Part shown: positions 1 through 8,568 of the stretch, piece after piece
Numbering within the stretch: the first letter of the stretch is position 1
How the letters are laid out: every line of letters starts with the position of its first letter
DNA from: a virus
Virus record (IMG/VR): IMGVR_UViG_3300044684_000081
Span: 1 to 48,283 of that record
Direction: 5' to 3' (one strand)
Length of the DNA stretch: 48,283 nt
Program-made: the position numbers and the translations under genes
Notes under the pieces: model-generated
Database searches by the model: none
Told to the model about the DNA's origin: nothing
Seen by the model: the letters and a program-made list of their open reading frames with translations, nothing else

Positions 1-127
1 TGATGATATCGGGTGGTTGCGACGGGACTGCGCTAACAATATCACCTTCATATCTGAGAAATAGCCCCGTGCTTATGCGCCCGGCCCATATTTGAACCGA
101 CTTGCGTTTCTGGTTATAGTCAAACGG
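1..127. repeat. Terminal direct repeat (circular overlap, copy 1)
   Basis: These 127 bases are identical to the last 127 bases of the window. The length is that of a common assembly k-mer, and the reading frame of a baseplate gene runs straight through the repeat. Both points suggest the overlap of a circularly assembled molecule rather than a biological terminal repeat. Confidence 0.95.
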
Positions 128-334
128 TGTCAAATTCGTAGCAAGCGCGTTGCGCAAATCACGAGAAAGATTCGCGACCTGAATATCACATTCGTTTTGC
201 GTTACATCGACAAATTTGCTACCAGTTGCAACTATGAATGGCGGCGATTTCGGATCGCCCATAGACGTGTCGATAGTCGCGGTTTGATTATCACCATACG
301 TGAATACAAGCTTTACGATGCGATCGTCAAACAT
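1..334 (-). CDS. Baseplate hub protein, N-terminal part (gene continues at 48157-47615)
   Basis: This is the 5' end of a gene cut by the linearisation. The ATG at 334 follows directly on the TAA of the plug gene (TAA-ATG, no gap). The frame stays open for 111 codons to position 2 and then continues without a break as the 180-codon frame starting at 48157, giving 291 aa. The protein begins MFDDRIVKLVFTYGDNQ. Its place between the plug/Dit-like genes and the spike gene, and its length, fit a gp27/gpD-type hub that carries the spike. The hub role is inferred mainly from position; I see no decisive motif. Confidence 0.85.
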   Translation of the reverse strand, partial: MFDDRIVKLVFTYGDNQTATIDTSMGDPKSPPFIVATGSKFVDVTQNECDIQVANLSRDLRNALATNLTPFDYNQKRKSVQIWAGRISTGLFLRYEGDIVSAVPSQPPDII

Positions 335-703
335 TTAGGCCGCCTGATTCGGTGCGAGAGTTATCGCAATTGCGTTTACTGCATTGATTGCCCTAGCTTG
401 GGCCATTTCTGCGGCGCTAACGTATAGCAACACATCAGAACCACCAAAGTTCTCATAGTTCGGATTGGCATTACTAATCGTAGACCATATGAAATTTCCG
501 CCAGAACCTTCCAGGTAGGAGTATGGCAATACCATTTGACCGGCGATACAAGGACACGCCGATGCGATAAGAACGTTATTGACAGTTATGTCCATATACA
601 TCATGTCCTGACCGTCAAATTCGATTCTAATGTCATATTGCAATCCATCGCCAATGAATTGCGTTCGCTGCAATGGTATCGCTTGTAACGTAATCGGCAT
701 CAT
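335..703 (-). CDS. Baseplate plug-like protein
   Basis: A 122-aa protein, mostly beta-strand, with the sequence FDGQDMMYMDITVNNVLIA near residue 30 and an alanine-rich C-terminus. It resembles the short plug proteins that lie between the Dit-like protein and the hub in similar myoviruses (baseplate plug / DUF6983 type, from memory). Its ATG overlaps the stop of the Dit-like gene (ATGA) and its TAA abuts the start of the hub gene, so the three are translated as a coupled series. The structural role is supported by order; the family name is less certain. Confidence 0.7.
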   Translation of the reverse strand: MMPITLQAIPLQRTQFIGDGLQYDIRIEFDGQDMMYMDITVNNVLIASACPCIAGQMVLPYSYLEGSGGNFIWSTISNANPNYENFGGSDVLLYVSAAEMAQARAINAVNAIAITLAPNQAA

Positions 704-1305
704 TTAAAAATACCCCCAATGAAATTGGTAATCTGATATAGCGCCGATTCCTTCGGTTGCTGCGTACCAGTATTTACGGTACTTTGATCTACTGGTTGCG
801 CTACTTGCGTTTCGGTAAGCGCTTGATATTGCACAAGTACTTGTTGAATCTGACGCAATTTAACGGCTAACGGAATCGCATCGAACATTTCGGGCGATTC
901 CTCATGCGGCATTGCCTCGATCAACATATTCGGGAATACGTCAGCTTTAGTCTGAATCGATACGAGAGTACCTGTCAAATGATATTGCTTTATGGCTTGA
1001 TATACAGCCTGATATTCACCATCACTAGCAAGCACCATTGAAAGTTCGATTTCGACCGGTTGCAAAATCATGAAATCTTGCACGAGTGAGCCAGTTTCGA
1101 TTGGATGTTGCATTACCTTAACATCGCGTTTGATGTTAGCTCGAACGGGGCGTGCAGTATCAAATAACTGATCGAATGTATCGTTATCGTAGATGCCGAC
1201 AATATCGACGCCGAATAACGATACGACACTTTGTGTGAAATTTATGGCCGAACCAATGATTCCTTGGACATTTCCGGCTTGTCGTACGATGTCAGTAAAA
1301 GACAT
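700..1305 (-). CDS. Dit-like baseplate / tail protein
   Basis: A 201-aa protein that starts two bases after the tape-measure stop. The core IKRDVKVMQHPIETGSLVQD followed by a hydrophobic strand and KADVFPNMLIEAMPHEES matches the N-terminal domain of Dit-like tail proteins in contractile phages. In that family the domain forms a ring between tail tube and hub. The C-terminal 50 residues are glutamine- and threonine-rich and probably flexible. Gene order (tape measure, Dit-like, plug, hub, spike) supports the call. Confidence 0.78.
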   Translation of the reverse strand: MSFTDIVRQAGNVQGIIGSAINFTQSVVSLFGVDIVGIYDNDTFDQLFDTARPVRANIKRDVKVMQHPIETGSLVQDFMILQPVEIELSMVLASDGEYQAVYQAIKQYHLTGTLVSIQTKADVFPNMLIEAMPHEESPEMFDAIPLAVKLRQIQQVLVQYQALTETQVAQPVDQSTVNTGTQQPKESALYQITNFIGGIFK

Positions 1306-1307
1306 GA

Positions 1308-3302
1308 TTACCCCGCAATTCCGTCGTCGTGTTGATCGATGGCATTATTGATATGCATACGAAGCTCGTCCCGCACCGCTTGTGCTGTAGCTTTCGGATC
1401 ATGCGCACCGGTAACATGAATGTCGCCAACCGTGACTTGCGTCGTGCGCGGTCCTATGGTCGATATGGTGCTAGTTGCGCCTGGTTGCGCGAGCGGCGTA
1501 GAGCTTGCCGCTTTAAACTGGCTTCGAGCGTCGAAAATTTGATTTGCAAACATCTCGCGACGTGCCAAATTTGCCTCAAATGATCCGGGACGCTCGTAAT
1601 ATTTGGAATGTGCGTCAGCGGCTTCGGCGGCAGTTGTGGCGGCACGTAGTCGGCGTCCGGCCGCTTGCTCTTTGCCGTTTGTCACTTCGTACTGGAAAAA
1701 TCGCAATTGTTCGTCCAACGTCGAACCTTCGAGCGGATGACCGGACCACGCTTCGAAATCCTTACGGCGCGATCCGAGCCATTGACCAAGCCCATACGCG
1801 CCGGACGATGGATTTTGAGCATCGGCACGCCCCCGGCTTTCTTGCATGAACGATCCTGCAATACCTGCGGCTTGCTGTTCAGTCCATCCCATCGATACGA
1901 GCTTATCTGCAATTTGGACGCCGGTTGCAGAAGACGTTCCAAGCTTTGCGATATCTTCCGGCGCCGGAGATTGTTGCGGTTGACCTTTCGTTTGATGGTC
2001 CCAAGCATCGGCCAACCCATGCCAAATTTCTTTGGCGCCATTGAATACTCCTTTAAATGCGTTCGACAGTCGATCGGCAATCGCTGCTACTTTTTGATGC
2101 AACGTATCAAGTGCCGCACTCGGCCCTTTCGTAATGACGGTCGAAAAGAATTCGAGCATCGCCGCAAGGTAATCCCAAACAGCTTGAACAGCGTTCAGGA
2201 ATAGGAATAGATCAGCTTTCAACTCATCAAAAACGCCCTTGATAATTTCACCTGCGGCGGGCCACTTCGTAAAGATTTCACCGATCAATGATCGTTGCCC
2301 GTGACGAAATTTTTCGATATCGTCAACGACGAGTCCGATTGCCAAGCCAAGTGCAATGAACGGCGCCGCCGCGATAAGCACGGGTGCGATGAGCGCCCAC
2401 ATAGCCGTTGCGGCGGTAATAAGCGGCGGCACTAATGCGATCGCTATGACCGATCCTATCGCAGCAAATACACCAATCGCAACCGACTTGTGTTCACGCA
2501 ACCACGTGAACATCTTATCTAGGTGTTGAACAACCCATGTGAATGCCGGTAACAGGTCTTGAGCGATTTCGCGCTTGACAGCATCGAACGTCATGCCAAG
2601 TTCTTTTTGAGCAAGCGAATATTTCAACGACGCTTCGGCTTGCTCTTTCGTGATCGCATGGAGTTCACGCTCCTTTGCTATCAGCGCATCGAAACCGGCT
2701 TTACCTTGGGCGAGCAATGCAATCGTGCCTTGGTCCAACCCAAGTTTTTGACCAAGAAAAATCTGCTGCGTACGATCGAATTTTGCAAAGTTATCAGCGA
2801 TTGCCGACAGAGCAATTGTTGGGTCTTTAATCGCATCATGCATCGTTTGCGCCGACGCACCGAGCGACTGAAACGCCATCGTCATTGGGCTAACGCCGAC
2901 AGTTCCAAACCGTGACACTTCGATAAATCCATCACGAAGTTTTCGCAATGTCTCGGTCGCCTGTTCGGCGGTACCGCCCATTGAAACGACCGATGCTCGG
3001 TATGCCGACATTGCTTCAACAGATACGCCTAACGCGCGCGCTTCGAGAGTCACGGCGGCCGTATGCGCGGCGGTATCGTTAACTAGCGCTTTGACGGCGC
3101 CAAGCGCTAGAACTCCTGCCAATGCTCCGGCCGCGTTCTTTGCCATGTTTACGAAATTTGCGGCGAGTCGATCGGCCGATAGATCGATGCTGTCGATCGA
3201 CTTCTTTAACTGACTCGCCGCCTTATCGCCGCTCTTCATGCCTTTTTCGACACCGCTTATGTCGGCGGTGAACATAAAGAAAAACGTATCTAAGATATTC
3301 AC
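1308..3302 (-). CDS. Tape measure protein with C-terminal tail-lysozyme domain
   Basis: A 664-aa protein that sets tail length and is ejected at infection. The start is GTG at 3302, ten bases after a GGGAG. The N-terminal ~100 residues are helical with hydrophobic patches. Residues ~275-335 hold a strongly hydrophobic stretch (IGVFAAIGSVIAIALVPPLI) that could insert in the host membrane. Residues ~460-600 look like the phage tail lysozyme family: GIAGSFMQESRGRADAQN with a likely catalytic Glu, then GAYGLGQW. At 664 aa it predicts a fairly short tail. The lysozyme would open peptidoglycan locally during injection. Confidence 0.9.
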   Translation of the reverse strand: MNILDTFFFMFTADISGVEKGMKSGDKAASQLKKSIDSIDLSADRLAANFVNMAKNAAGALAGVLALGAVKALVNDTAAHTAAVTLEARALGVSVEAMSAYRASVVSMGGTAEQATETLRKLRDGFIEVSRFGTVGVSPMTMAFQSLGASAQTMHDAIKDPTIALSAIADNFAKFDRTQQIFLGQKLGLDQGTIALLAQGKAGFDALIAKERELHAITKEQAEASLKYSLAQKELGMTFDAVKREIAQDLLPAFTWVVQHLDKMFTWLREHKSVAIGVFAAIGSVIAIALVPPLITAATAMWALIAPVLIAAAPFIALGLAIGLVVDDIEKFRHGQRSLIGEIFTKWPAAGEIIKGVFDELKADLFLFLNAVQAVWDYLAAMLEFFSTVITKGPSAALDTLHQKVAAIADRLSNAFKGVFNGAKEIWHGLADAWDHQTKGQPQQSPAPEDIAKLGTSSATGVQIADKLVSMGWTEQQAAGIAGSFMQESRGRADAQNPSSGAYGLGQWLGSRRKDFEAWSGHPLEGSTLDEQLRFFQYEVTNGKEQAAGRRLRAATTAAEAADAHSKYYERPGSFEANLARREMFANQIFDARSQFKAASSTPLAQPGATSTISTIGPRTTQVTVGDIHVTGAHDPKATAQAVRDELRMHINNAIDQHDDGIAG

Positions 3303-3316
3303 GGTTGGGAAACTCC

Positions 3317-3879
3317 CTAACGCTGTTGCGCTTTGCGTTCTGCGTCTCGTTGGGCAAGATATTCGTTAGATCTACGTACCATGATTACCTCGAACATATT
3401 CATTGCGTCTTCGAGGGTGTACACAGTACGCAGTTCGTTCAGGGACGCGCCGCCCCGTCCTTGTTCGCTTGTGAGACAGGCAATAAGTCCGTCAACGTTT
3501 TTTGCATCAAGTTGACTACCTGTTTCGCTACCAAATCGAGGATACCGGATAGCTTGCCGTTGCCGAAAAAATCATAGTTATAGTTCATCATCGCCCATTC
3601 CAACCGCATCAAGTCCTCAGTCGTCTTGACGTGATTGTCTACAAGCTCACGTGTCGTCAGCATGAGCGGTGTATCGCGACCTTCGATCATCACGCCGACG
3701 TGGCGCATGATCTTTAGCATGATCGCTTCGTTCGTCGCATAGTCGCCGACTTTCGGCAATGCACTCGTAGGGTATTGCATGAGAATTTCCCGGCCAATTG
3801 TCGCCGGGAATTTCGATAGTACGAACGGCGCACCACTTCGTGACACCGGACCGTCTTCGAGTTGTTTGGGTTCTAGCAT
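3317..3879 (-). CDS. Tail assembly chaperone, frameshifted long product (G-T type)
   Basis: If ribosomes slip back one base on the six-A run at 3503-3498, the chaperone frame joins an otherwise startless frame and ends at TAG 3317-3319, giving 187 aa instead of 146. The shifted segment reads NVDGLIACLTSEQGRGGASL and then NELRTVYTLEDAMNMFEVI, which looks like real protein. This matches the conserved programmed frameshift of tail chaperone genes just upstream of the tape-measure gene. Its stop codon overlaps the GGGAG that serves the tape-measure GTG. The exact slip point is inferred: Lys-tRNA on AAA can re-pair fully with AAA one base back. Confidence 0.8.
3439..3879 (-). CDS. Tail assembly chaperone, short product (G type)
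   Basis: A 146-aa soluble protein between tail tube and tape measure, the usual site of the chaperone that coats the tape measure during tail assembly. I chose ATG 3879 (MLEPKQLEDG) because an in-frame start at 3912 would lie inside the terminator hairpin at 3904-3922, and a GGA lies 11 bases upstream of 3879. The region around residues 95-115 (LVDNHVKTTEDLMRLEWAMM) is helical. The stop TGA lies 59 bases after the A run that probably directs frameshifting. Confidence 0.8.
   Translation of the reverse strand: MLEPKQLEDGPVSRSGAPFVLSKFPATIGREILMQYPTSALPKVGDYATNEAIMLKIMRHVGVMIEGRDTPLMLTTRELVDNHVKTTEDLMRLEWAMMNYNYDFFGNGKLSGILDLVAKQVVNLMQKTLTDLLPVSQANKDGAARP
3498..3503 (-). other. Candidate -1 frameshift slippery run (six A)
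   Basis: On the minus strand the codons read ATG CAA AAA ACG. A one-base slip of Lys-tRNA from AAA to AAA gives the frame AAA AAC GTT, which stays open to 3317. The canonical X-XXY-YYZ pattern is not met exactly, so slippage would rely on the P-site tRNA alone. Confidence 0.6.
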
Positions 3880-3895
3880 GATGGTTAGGTTCCGT

Positions 3896-3922
3896 AAAGA
3901 AAAGGGCCGCACGTGGCGGCCC
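3896..3922 (-). terminator. Rho-independent terminator after the tail tube gene
   Basis: On the minus strand GGGCCGC, a five-base loop and GCGGCCC are followed by TTTTCTTT. It separates the highly needed tube and sheath genes from the chaperone and tape-measure genes. Confidence 0.8.
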
Positions 3923-3949
3923 CATCATTATCGCACTTCGCCCGATCGA

Positions 3950-4411
3950 TCAGCCAAGCCCCACGCGGGAAATGGTGATATTTTCAAACGCGAACTTGTA
4001 CGTCTTAGACTTCATACGACCTTCCGAGCTAATGCTGTTACTGATCGAGCCGGTCAACATCTTACCTTTGCCCAAAGTAACGATTGCTCCAGACGGATAA
4101 CGACCAACCATCGTAATCACATCGCGTGCCGATTGTTTCGACTTTCCAACTCGGTTCGCTGCAAGCACCACAGAAAGATTTGTGTCGTCGTTACTTTCAG
4201 GGATGACCGAAACATTGACAAGTAGCGGTTTGGCTTTCGACCAAGACACCATATCGCCGTTTAGGCCCATTGCTACCTCGGCAATGTCGATATCCGGAAA
4301 ATCGAACGGGTCCGCGTTATCTGCGAATTGTTCGATAGTCAGTCCGGCCGGAAACGTATTGCTGGCCCGAATCAGCACTTCTAGGCCAAACCCGCCGATT
4401 TCACCGTTCAT
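3950..4411 (-). CDS. Tail tube protein
   Basis: A 153-aa beta-rich protein directly after the sheath gene, the normal place of the tube subunit. The sequence runs from MNGEIGGFGLEVLIRASNTF to a C-terminal strand (YKFAFENITISRVGLG). It resembles tube proteins found next to DUF3383 sheaths. A terminator follows it, consistent with a high transcript level for sheath and tube. There is no enzymatic motif. Confidence 0.82.
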   Translation of the reverse strand: MNGEIGGFGLEVLIRASNTFPAGLTIEQFADNADPFDFPDIDIAEVAMGLNGDMVSWSKAKPLLVNVSVIPESNDDTNLSVVLAANRVGKSKQSARDVITMVGRYPSGAIVTLGKGKMLTGSISNSISSEGRMKSKTYKFAFENITISRVGLG

Positions 4412-4425
4412 AATTTGCTACTCCA

Positions 4426-6009
4426 TTAAATGAGTTGATGCGAACCGACGATCTTGTTGATTACATCATCCTTGCGATAGATGATGATGTAATTCAAAGT
4501 GTATTCGGTAACGCCGTTATTCACCGCTTGGGTGATATTCGTCGTCTTCCAGTAGCCGATCGATTGCACCTGTTGCCACGCCGTCGTATCGTTAGTTTGC
4601 TGGGTTATATAAATTTGCTGCGTGAGCGTCAACGACGAATTCGTGCTAATGGTCCCGTTACGGATCGCAAGCTCGATACCGGACGCTGGCGCTTGTGCCG
4701 TTGCGGGTTGACCTTGAATTACCGCCTCGCACATGATTTGTCCGCGTTGGTTGGCCGGAATCTGACCGACCGACAATTGCAGATTCATCAGTTGCGATGC
4801 CAAGTGATCCTTGAACCATTGCTCGTTCGAATACACCGTGGACGACACGGGGGCGGTTGCACTACCACACAGATAACCGCGTTGGTAAAAACTGATCTTC
4901 TGCCCGGCCGATTGCGTTACGCCGTAGTAATTGACACGAGCAGCATCGAGCGTATCGGATTGAACCGTACCAGGGTTGTCATTGATGCTTGGGTTGTAGA
5001 CACCGTTCTGTTTGAACATAAAGTTCACGGCACCGTTCGCTGCGTTGTAGTTGATCGCGGCGTGAATCGACATCGGCAACATTTCTATATACTGGCGCGC
5101 CCCGCTAACGCTCGGGTCTTCATATTCCAACCCGACGCCAGCAATCCCGATAAGTGCCGCCGACCACGTGCTGTAATTCGTCGGTCCGACGAGCACGCGA
5201 AAGATGAACACGACATTCAACGCGGCGTTAGCTTGTGCAACTGCGGTAGCGTCCGGTAGCGTCAGCGCGCTAACGTCGTCATAGCAGAACTCGCCGCAAT
5301 TGTTGTTCAGGTTCGTAACGCGATTGAACCCGGCAACACGCGTTTCGAGCAACGACGCATCGTTGATGAGCGCGCCTTGCGATGCATACCATCCGAGCGC
5401 GGCGGCAACATCGTTTGCCGAAGTGGCACCACTCGGCGTAACGACCCGAAATGTTTCGGTTGCCGTAACCGTAGCGTTCGCCGTGAAATCGAACGCTTGC
5501 GCCGTCGAATTCCACACCACCGAGCATGATGTCAGTTCAGCGTTCGGTGCGCCGGTTGCCGCTTGCAATGCAGTTTGCAAGATCGTAGCAACGTTCGTGA
5601 GCGTCGTAGCAGCCGAAAAATTAATCCCGGTTACGTTCACAACCGTAGCGCCAAATTGCAACGATAGCTCGCCCGCCGTGATCGTTTGCAACGTTGCCAG
5701 AACCGCCACATTCGCTTCGCCGTAGATCGTAGCTGGTTGATTGGCATTGACCCATCGAGCGAACTGCAACGCCTGCGGCGCGGTACCAAGAACCGACTGG
5801 TACGTGAAATAGTTCACGGCGCGCTGATACGCCTCGGACGTAGTTCCGAAAAACGTACCGACATCGGTAGCGTTGTTGAATTGCAAGATCGCATTCGGGC
5901 CGATCAGGGGGTTGGTGGTGAAAATACGCCCGCACCATTGCCGCGCTGGCACTTGTGCAGCGGCACCAACAACCGAATTAATGTTGATGTACTTCGAAAA
6001 TCGGATCAT
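4426..6009 (-). CDS. Contractile tail sheath protein (DUF3383-like)
   Basis: A 527-aa protein beginning MIRFSKYININSVVGAAAQ. A central section (YSTWSAALIGIAGVGLEYED) and a C-terminal section (GVTEYTLNYIIIYRKDDVI) are typical of DUF3383 sheath subunits. Sheath subunits stack around the tube and contract on host contact. A GGAG lies eight bases before the ATG. It is the main evidence that this phage is a myovirus, supported by baseplate J and tube genes. Confidence 0.9.
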   Translation of the reverse strand: MIRFSKYININSVVGAAAQVPARQWCGRIFTTNPLIGPNAILQFNNATDVGTFFGTTSEAYQRAVNYFTYQSVLGTAPQALQFARWVNANQPATIYGEANVAVLATLQTITAGELSLQFGATVVNVTGINFSAATTLTNVATILQTALQAATGAPNAELTSCSVVWNSTAQAFDFTANATVTATETFRVVTPSGATSANDVAAALGWYASQGALINDASLLETRVAGFNRVTNLNNNCGEFCYDDVSALTLPDATAVAQANAALNVVFIFRVLVGPTNYSTWSAALIGIAGVGLEYEDPSVSGARQYIEMLPMSIHAAINYNAANGAVNFMFKQNGVYNPSINDNPGTVQSDTLDAARVNYYGVTQSAGQKISFYQRGYLCGSATAPVSSTVYSNEQWFKDHLASQLMNLQLSVGQIPANQRGQIMCEAVIQGQPATAQAPASGIELAIRNGTISTNSSLTLTQQIYITQQTNDTTAWQQVQSIGYWKTTNITQAVNNGVTEYTLNYIIIYRKDDVINKIVGSHQLI

Positions 6010-6029
6010 GTCTAAACGCTCCGTGTTGA

Positions 6030-6569
6030 TTAAATGCGATCGATTGTCGGGTCGAACACAGTGATTGCGCCCGTAGACGTTACGAATACGTCTTTGTGCG
6101 TGAATATGATATCAAACGGTGCCCATGCGACATTTTGACCGTTCGAATCGTTAAACCAAATTAACGGTAAATCGATAACACGAAAACAGTTGAATCCCGC
6201 TGCGACGAATGTCGCAATGTTGCGTTCGTCAGTTATGATGCTTTGCGCGGCGGTCGCTAAATCACCCGAAGTCAAAGCGTAGGGGGTTGCGGGACTTGCG
6301 TTGGGTGCACAACCGGCAATCTGAAACCGTGTATGCATCACTTGCGTTTTTGTCGTATCAAAAGCGCCTTTCGTACTGTTCCATACGTCTTTATATGCGG
6401 GCCATCCAAACGGCTTGCGCGGCCCCAGCGTGTGGAATACAGTCGGTGTTGACGGTGCTTCGAACTGGCGTGGTTGATTGTTTTGCATGACATTTGCCGT
6501 TATGCCGCGCGTGGCTAGCCCGGCCACAAGTGTCGATTGCACGATAGCTTGAATTGCCGAGTCAAGCAT
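6030..6569 (-). CDS. Neck / tail terminator protein
   Basis: A 179-aa protein. I use the ATG at 6569 (MLDSAIQAIVQ), which has GGGAG nine bases upstream and overlaps the preceding gene by ATGCTTGA; an upstream start at 6596 lacks this. The C-terminal half holds FRVIDLPLIWFNDSNGQ and WAPFDIIFTHKDVFV, typical of neck terminator proteins that cap the tube and sheath before head joining. The neighbours (head completion genes above, sheath below) agree. Confidence 0.72.
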   Translation of the reverse strand: MLDSAIQAIVQSTLVAGLATRGITANVMQNNQPRQFEAPSTPTVFHTLGPRKPFGWPAYKDVWNSTKGAFDTTKTQVMHTRFQIAGCAPNASPATPYALTSGDLATAAQSIITDERNIATFVAAGFNCFRVIDLPLIWFNDSNGQNVAWAPFDIIFTHKDVFVTSTGAITVFDPTIDRI

Positions 6570-6996
6570 TTGTCGTTGCTCCCGTTGCAGGACCAATATC
6601 GATACCGATGACGTATGTCCAGCTATCGATATTGGTCCATGGTGTATCCCCTACAAGCTGATAACGACGCGACTTACCCGCGATAAGCGATCCATCGTTA
6701 TTGACGGGCCATTCGATAACATCACCAGAACCGTCCGGATTACGTTTAATTGGCTGAGCATCGACATTTGGCACGAACCAAGTAACGTATGATTTTTGCC
6801 AATCTAGTCCGTACGCTTCATACCGCGAACGCGGCACAGGTTGAACACTACCCAACGTAATCGTAACGGACGCCGCGTATGTAGCAGTTTGCAATCCTGT
6901 CGGGCCTGGGGCTGTCGATTGAAACTTAAACCAGTTGACTGTTTGCGAACCGATGACGCTAAGCGCCGTCTTCAAAATATTTGATCCAGGAATCAC
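6562..6996 (-). CDS. Collar / head-closure-like protein
   Basis: A 144-aa protein starting with GTG at 6996, six bases after AGGGGG and overlapping the upstream stop (GTGA). It contains a beta-rich core with YGLDWQKSYVTWFVPNVDAQ, then RNPDGSGDVIEWP and RRYQLVGDTPW. This pattern is familiar from collar or neck proteins of myoviruses, but I cannot name the family securely. The position between the gp10-like and terminator genes suggests a role in joining head and tail. Confidence 0.62.
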   Translation of the reverse strand: MIPGSNILKTALSVIGSQTVNWFKFQSTAPGPTGLQTATYAASVTITLGSVQPVPRSRYEAYGLDWQKSYVTWFVPNVDAQPIKRNPDGSGDVIEWPVNNDGSLIAGKSRRYQLVGDTPWTNIDSWTYVIGIDIGPATGATTNA

Positions 6997-7583
6997 GGAT
7001 TGCCCCCTGTTGGGTCTACTTGCACCGGTTGAGCCATATCGACACTGAACGATATCGTTGCGCGCATATAGCCTGTGTCATTGAGCGGGGCATCAGCAAT
7101 GCCTGCGGCTTCGTCTTGTGCCTTTGTCGGATCGGCCTTGATGAGCGCGGCAATCTCGCCGATCGTCTTACCCGTGACGCTCTTACCGTCGCGGCGATAC
7201 GCACGTGCGATCAACGTAATCAACGATAGGCCGCCCGCGCGCGAAATTTCAGCGATCTTCTTTTGGATATCCGCGCCGACTTGCAAGCCAACTGCCGTCA
7301 ACGCGTCCTCGACATTCATCTTTCCGGACACGACGCGTTTTGATAGTTGGAACATCATCGCAGACCATTCTTTATCGCGTTCGTCCGCCGTAGGCTGCAT
7401 AAACGGCCGCTTGTGTGGTCCTAGTTCATTGATCGCGGCAACATACGCGACGGGCGTTGAGTTCTTATCCGGATATTTCGATGATTCGAACCAACCAACA
7501 CGTACGTTAGCGTCCTGCAACTGCGCTAACGTACGCTTTAAAGTACCGGACGCCGGACCGGGCACGCGACGCATCGTAGCCAT
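6993..7583 (-). CDS. Gp10-like neck / tail completion protein
   Basis: A 196-aa protein. The stretch NVRVGWFESSKYPDKNSTPV, then VAYVAAINELGPHKRPFMQP, is characteristic of the HK97 gp10 / tail-completion group, in which this region forms a beta sheet. The start ATG overlaps the stop of the upstream adaptor by one base (TGATG). The C-terminal third is rich in D and A and ends VDPTGGNP. It probably forms part of the connector that closes the head. Confidence 0.72.
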   Translation of the reverse strand: MATMRRVPGPASGTLKRTLAQLQDANVRVGWFESSKYPDKNSTPVAYVAAINELGPHKRPFMQPTADERDKEWSAMMFQLSKRVVSGKMNVEDALTAVGLQVGADIQKKIAEISRAGGLSLITLIARAYRRDGKSVTGKTIGEIAALIKADPTKAQDEAAGIADAPLNDTGYMRATISFSVDMAQPVQVDPTGGNP

Positions 7584-8026
7584 CAGCAGAACCGTCCGCC
7601 GACTTTACGAAAGCCTTGGCGCTCAGGCAAGCCAACCGATGTATAGAAACCCCCTGCAAATTGCGCGCGGGCCAATGCAAGCACTTGCTTACCGTACGGC
7701 GTGGTCGCGAGCCAGTACTGAAACATATTTTTTACAGGCGGCGCGCCCAACGAAACTGATACTTTATCAATCGTGCTCGCATTGACGATGACAACATCTT
7801 GACCGCTCGCGATCATCTCTTGCTGTTTAGCGATATGTGCCGTCAAATAATTCAACACAAGATCGAGAGCATCGCCGTTGAATCCGCCGCAAAAATTATC
7901 GTTACCTTGATTCGCAAATTGCAACGCCATGTCGAAATACACTTGCAACGTCGCTTGCGATGGCGACGTTGCAAACTCCGGACACTGCTGCTGAAACAGT
8001 GAATAATTAAAAGTATGCGTCGCCAT
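7583..8026 (-). CDS. Head-tail adaptor protein (DUF4054-like)
   Basis: A 147-aa mostly helical protein. It begins MATHTFNYSLFQQQCPEFA and contains a helix (ALDLVLNYLTAHIAKQQEM) and a C-terminal motif (WLATTPYGKQVLALARAQF), all typical of DUF4054 adaptors that sit under the portal. It lies directly upstream of the neck proteins in the same operon. The C-terminus (FRKVGGRFC) is basic. Confidence 0.8.
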   Translation of the reverse strand: MATHTFNYSLFQQQCPEFATSPSQATLQVYFDMALQFANQGNDNFCGGFNGDALDLVLNYLTAHIAKQQEMIASGQDVVIVNASTIDKVSVSLGAPPVKNMFQYWLATTPYGKQVLALARAQFAGGFYTSVGLPERQGFRKVGGRFC

Positions 8027-8041
8027 CGTTTCGTCTCGCTA

Positions 8042-8494
8042 TTACCGATTCGTGAGTTGTTTCGAAACCCATCCGGTGCCTATTTCATCCCGATCCACGG
8101 GGATCGGTGCGCTACCATCCTTCGCCGTTTTCTCGAAATCTGCCGGGGTCAACGGACCGCCAGCATCGCGCGGGTTCATATCGCTAACGATCTTGTCGAG
8201 ATCGTATTCTTTGCGCTCCACACGAAAGTGGCCGCTTTCGACAAAATTTTTGAAATGCGGTACTTCCGCAATTGCGTCGTATTCCTCCTGCGTGATCGCC
8301 GTATGCACCCCTTGCGGCGTGATAAGATTCTTAGACGCAATCCCGGCGCCGCCTCGGATCAGAACTTCACATTCCATCTCGGGGAGCATGCCTAGATCTG
8401 TCGGTTTGGACCAAACGACAATCTTTTGCGGGTTTGCCAAGGTGCTGTAAATATGAACCATGCCCGAAGATTTTTGCGCTGCTTCACGTGCCAT
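8042..8494 (-). CDS. Unknown structural-module protein
   Basis: A 150-aa protein between capsid and adaptor genes, behind the terminator that follows the major capsid gene. CGGAGC lies 10 bases before the ATG. It contains VHIYSTLANPQKIVVWSKP and later VLIRGGAGIASKNLITPQGV, suggesting a small beta domain followed by a charged tail. Proteins of this size at this place are common in related myoviruses, but I recognise no defined function. It could be a minor head or decoration protein. Confidence 0.6.
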   Translation of the reverse strand: MAREAAQKSSGMVHIYSTLANPQKIVVWSKPTDLGMLPEMECEVLIRGGAGIASKNLITPQGVHTAITQEEYDAIAEVPHFKNFVESGHFRVERKEYDLDKIVSDMNPRDAGGPLTPADFEKTAKDGSAPIPVDRDEIGTGWVSKQLTNR

Positions 8495-8510
8495 GATGTT
8501 AGCTCCGTAT

Positions 8511-8541
8511 AAATAAAATGGGGTGCCCCAAAGGACACCCC
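8511..8541 (-). terminator. Terminator after the major capsid gene
   Basis: On the minus strand GGGGTGTCC-TTTG-GGGCACCCC (one T-G wobble) is followed by ATTTTATTTAT. It would uncouple capsid mRNA from the neck and tail genes. Confidence 0.72.
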
Positions 8542-8568
8542 TAATTCTACAGGACTGCTAGCTGTAGA

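Noticed and set aside
1-127. Biological terminal redundancy or cos ends
   Set aside because: The repeat length of exactly 127 and a reading frame running through it fit an assembler overlap of a circular map better than true ends.
1682-2204. Long open frames opposite the tape-measure gene
   Set aside because: They are shadows of the 664-aa gene: odd composition, no start signals, and the other strand has clear homology-like motifs.
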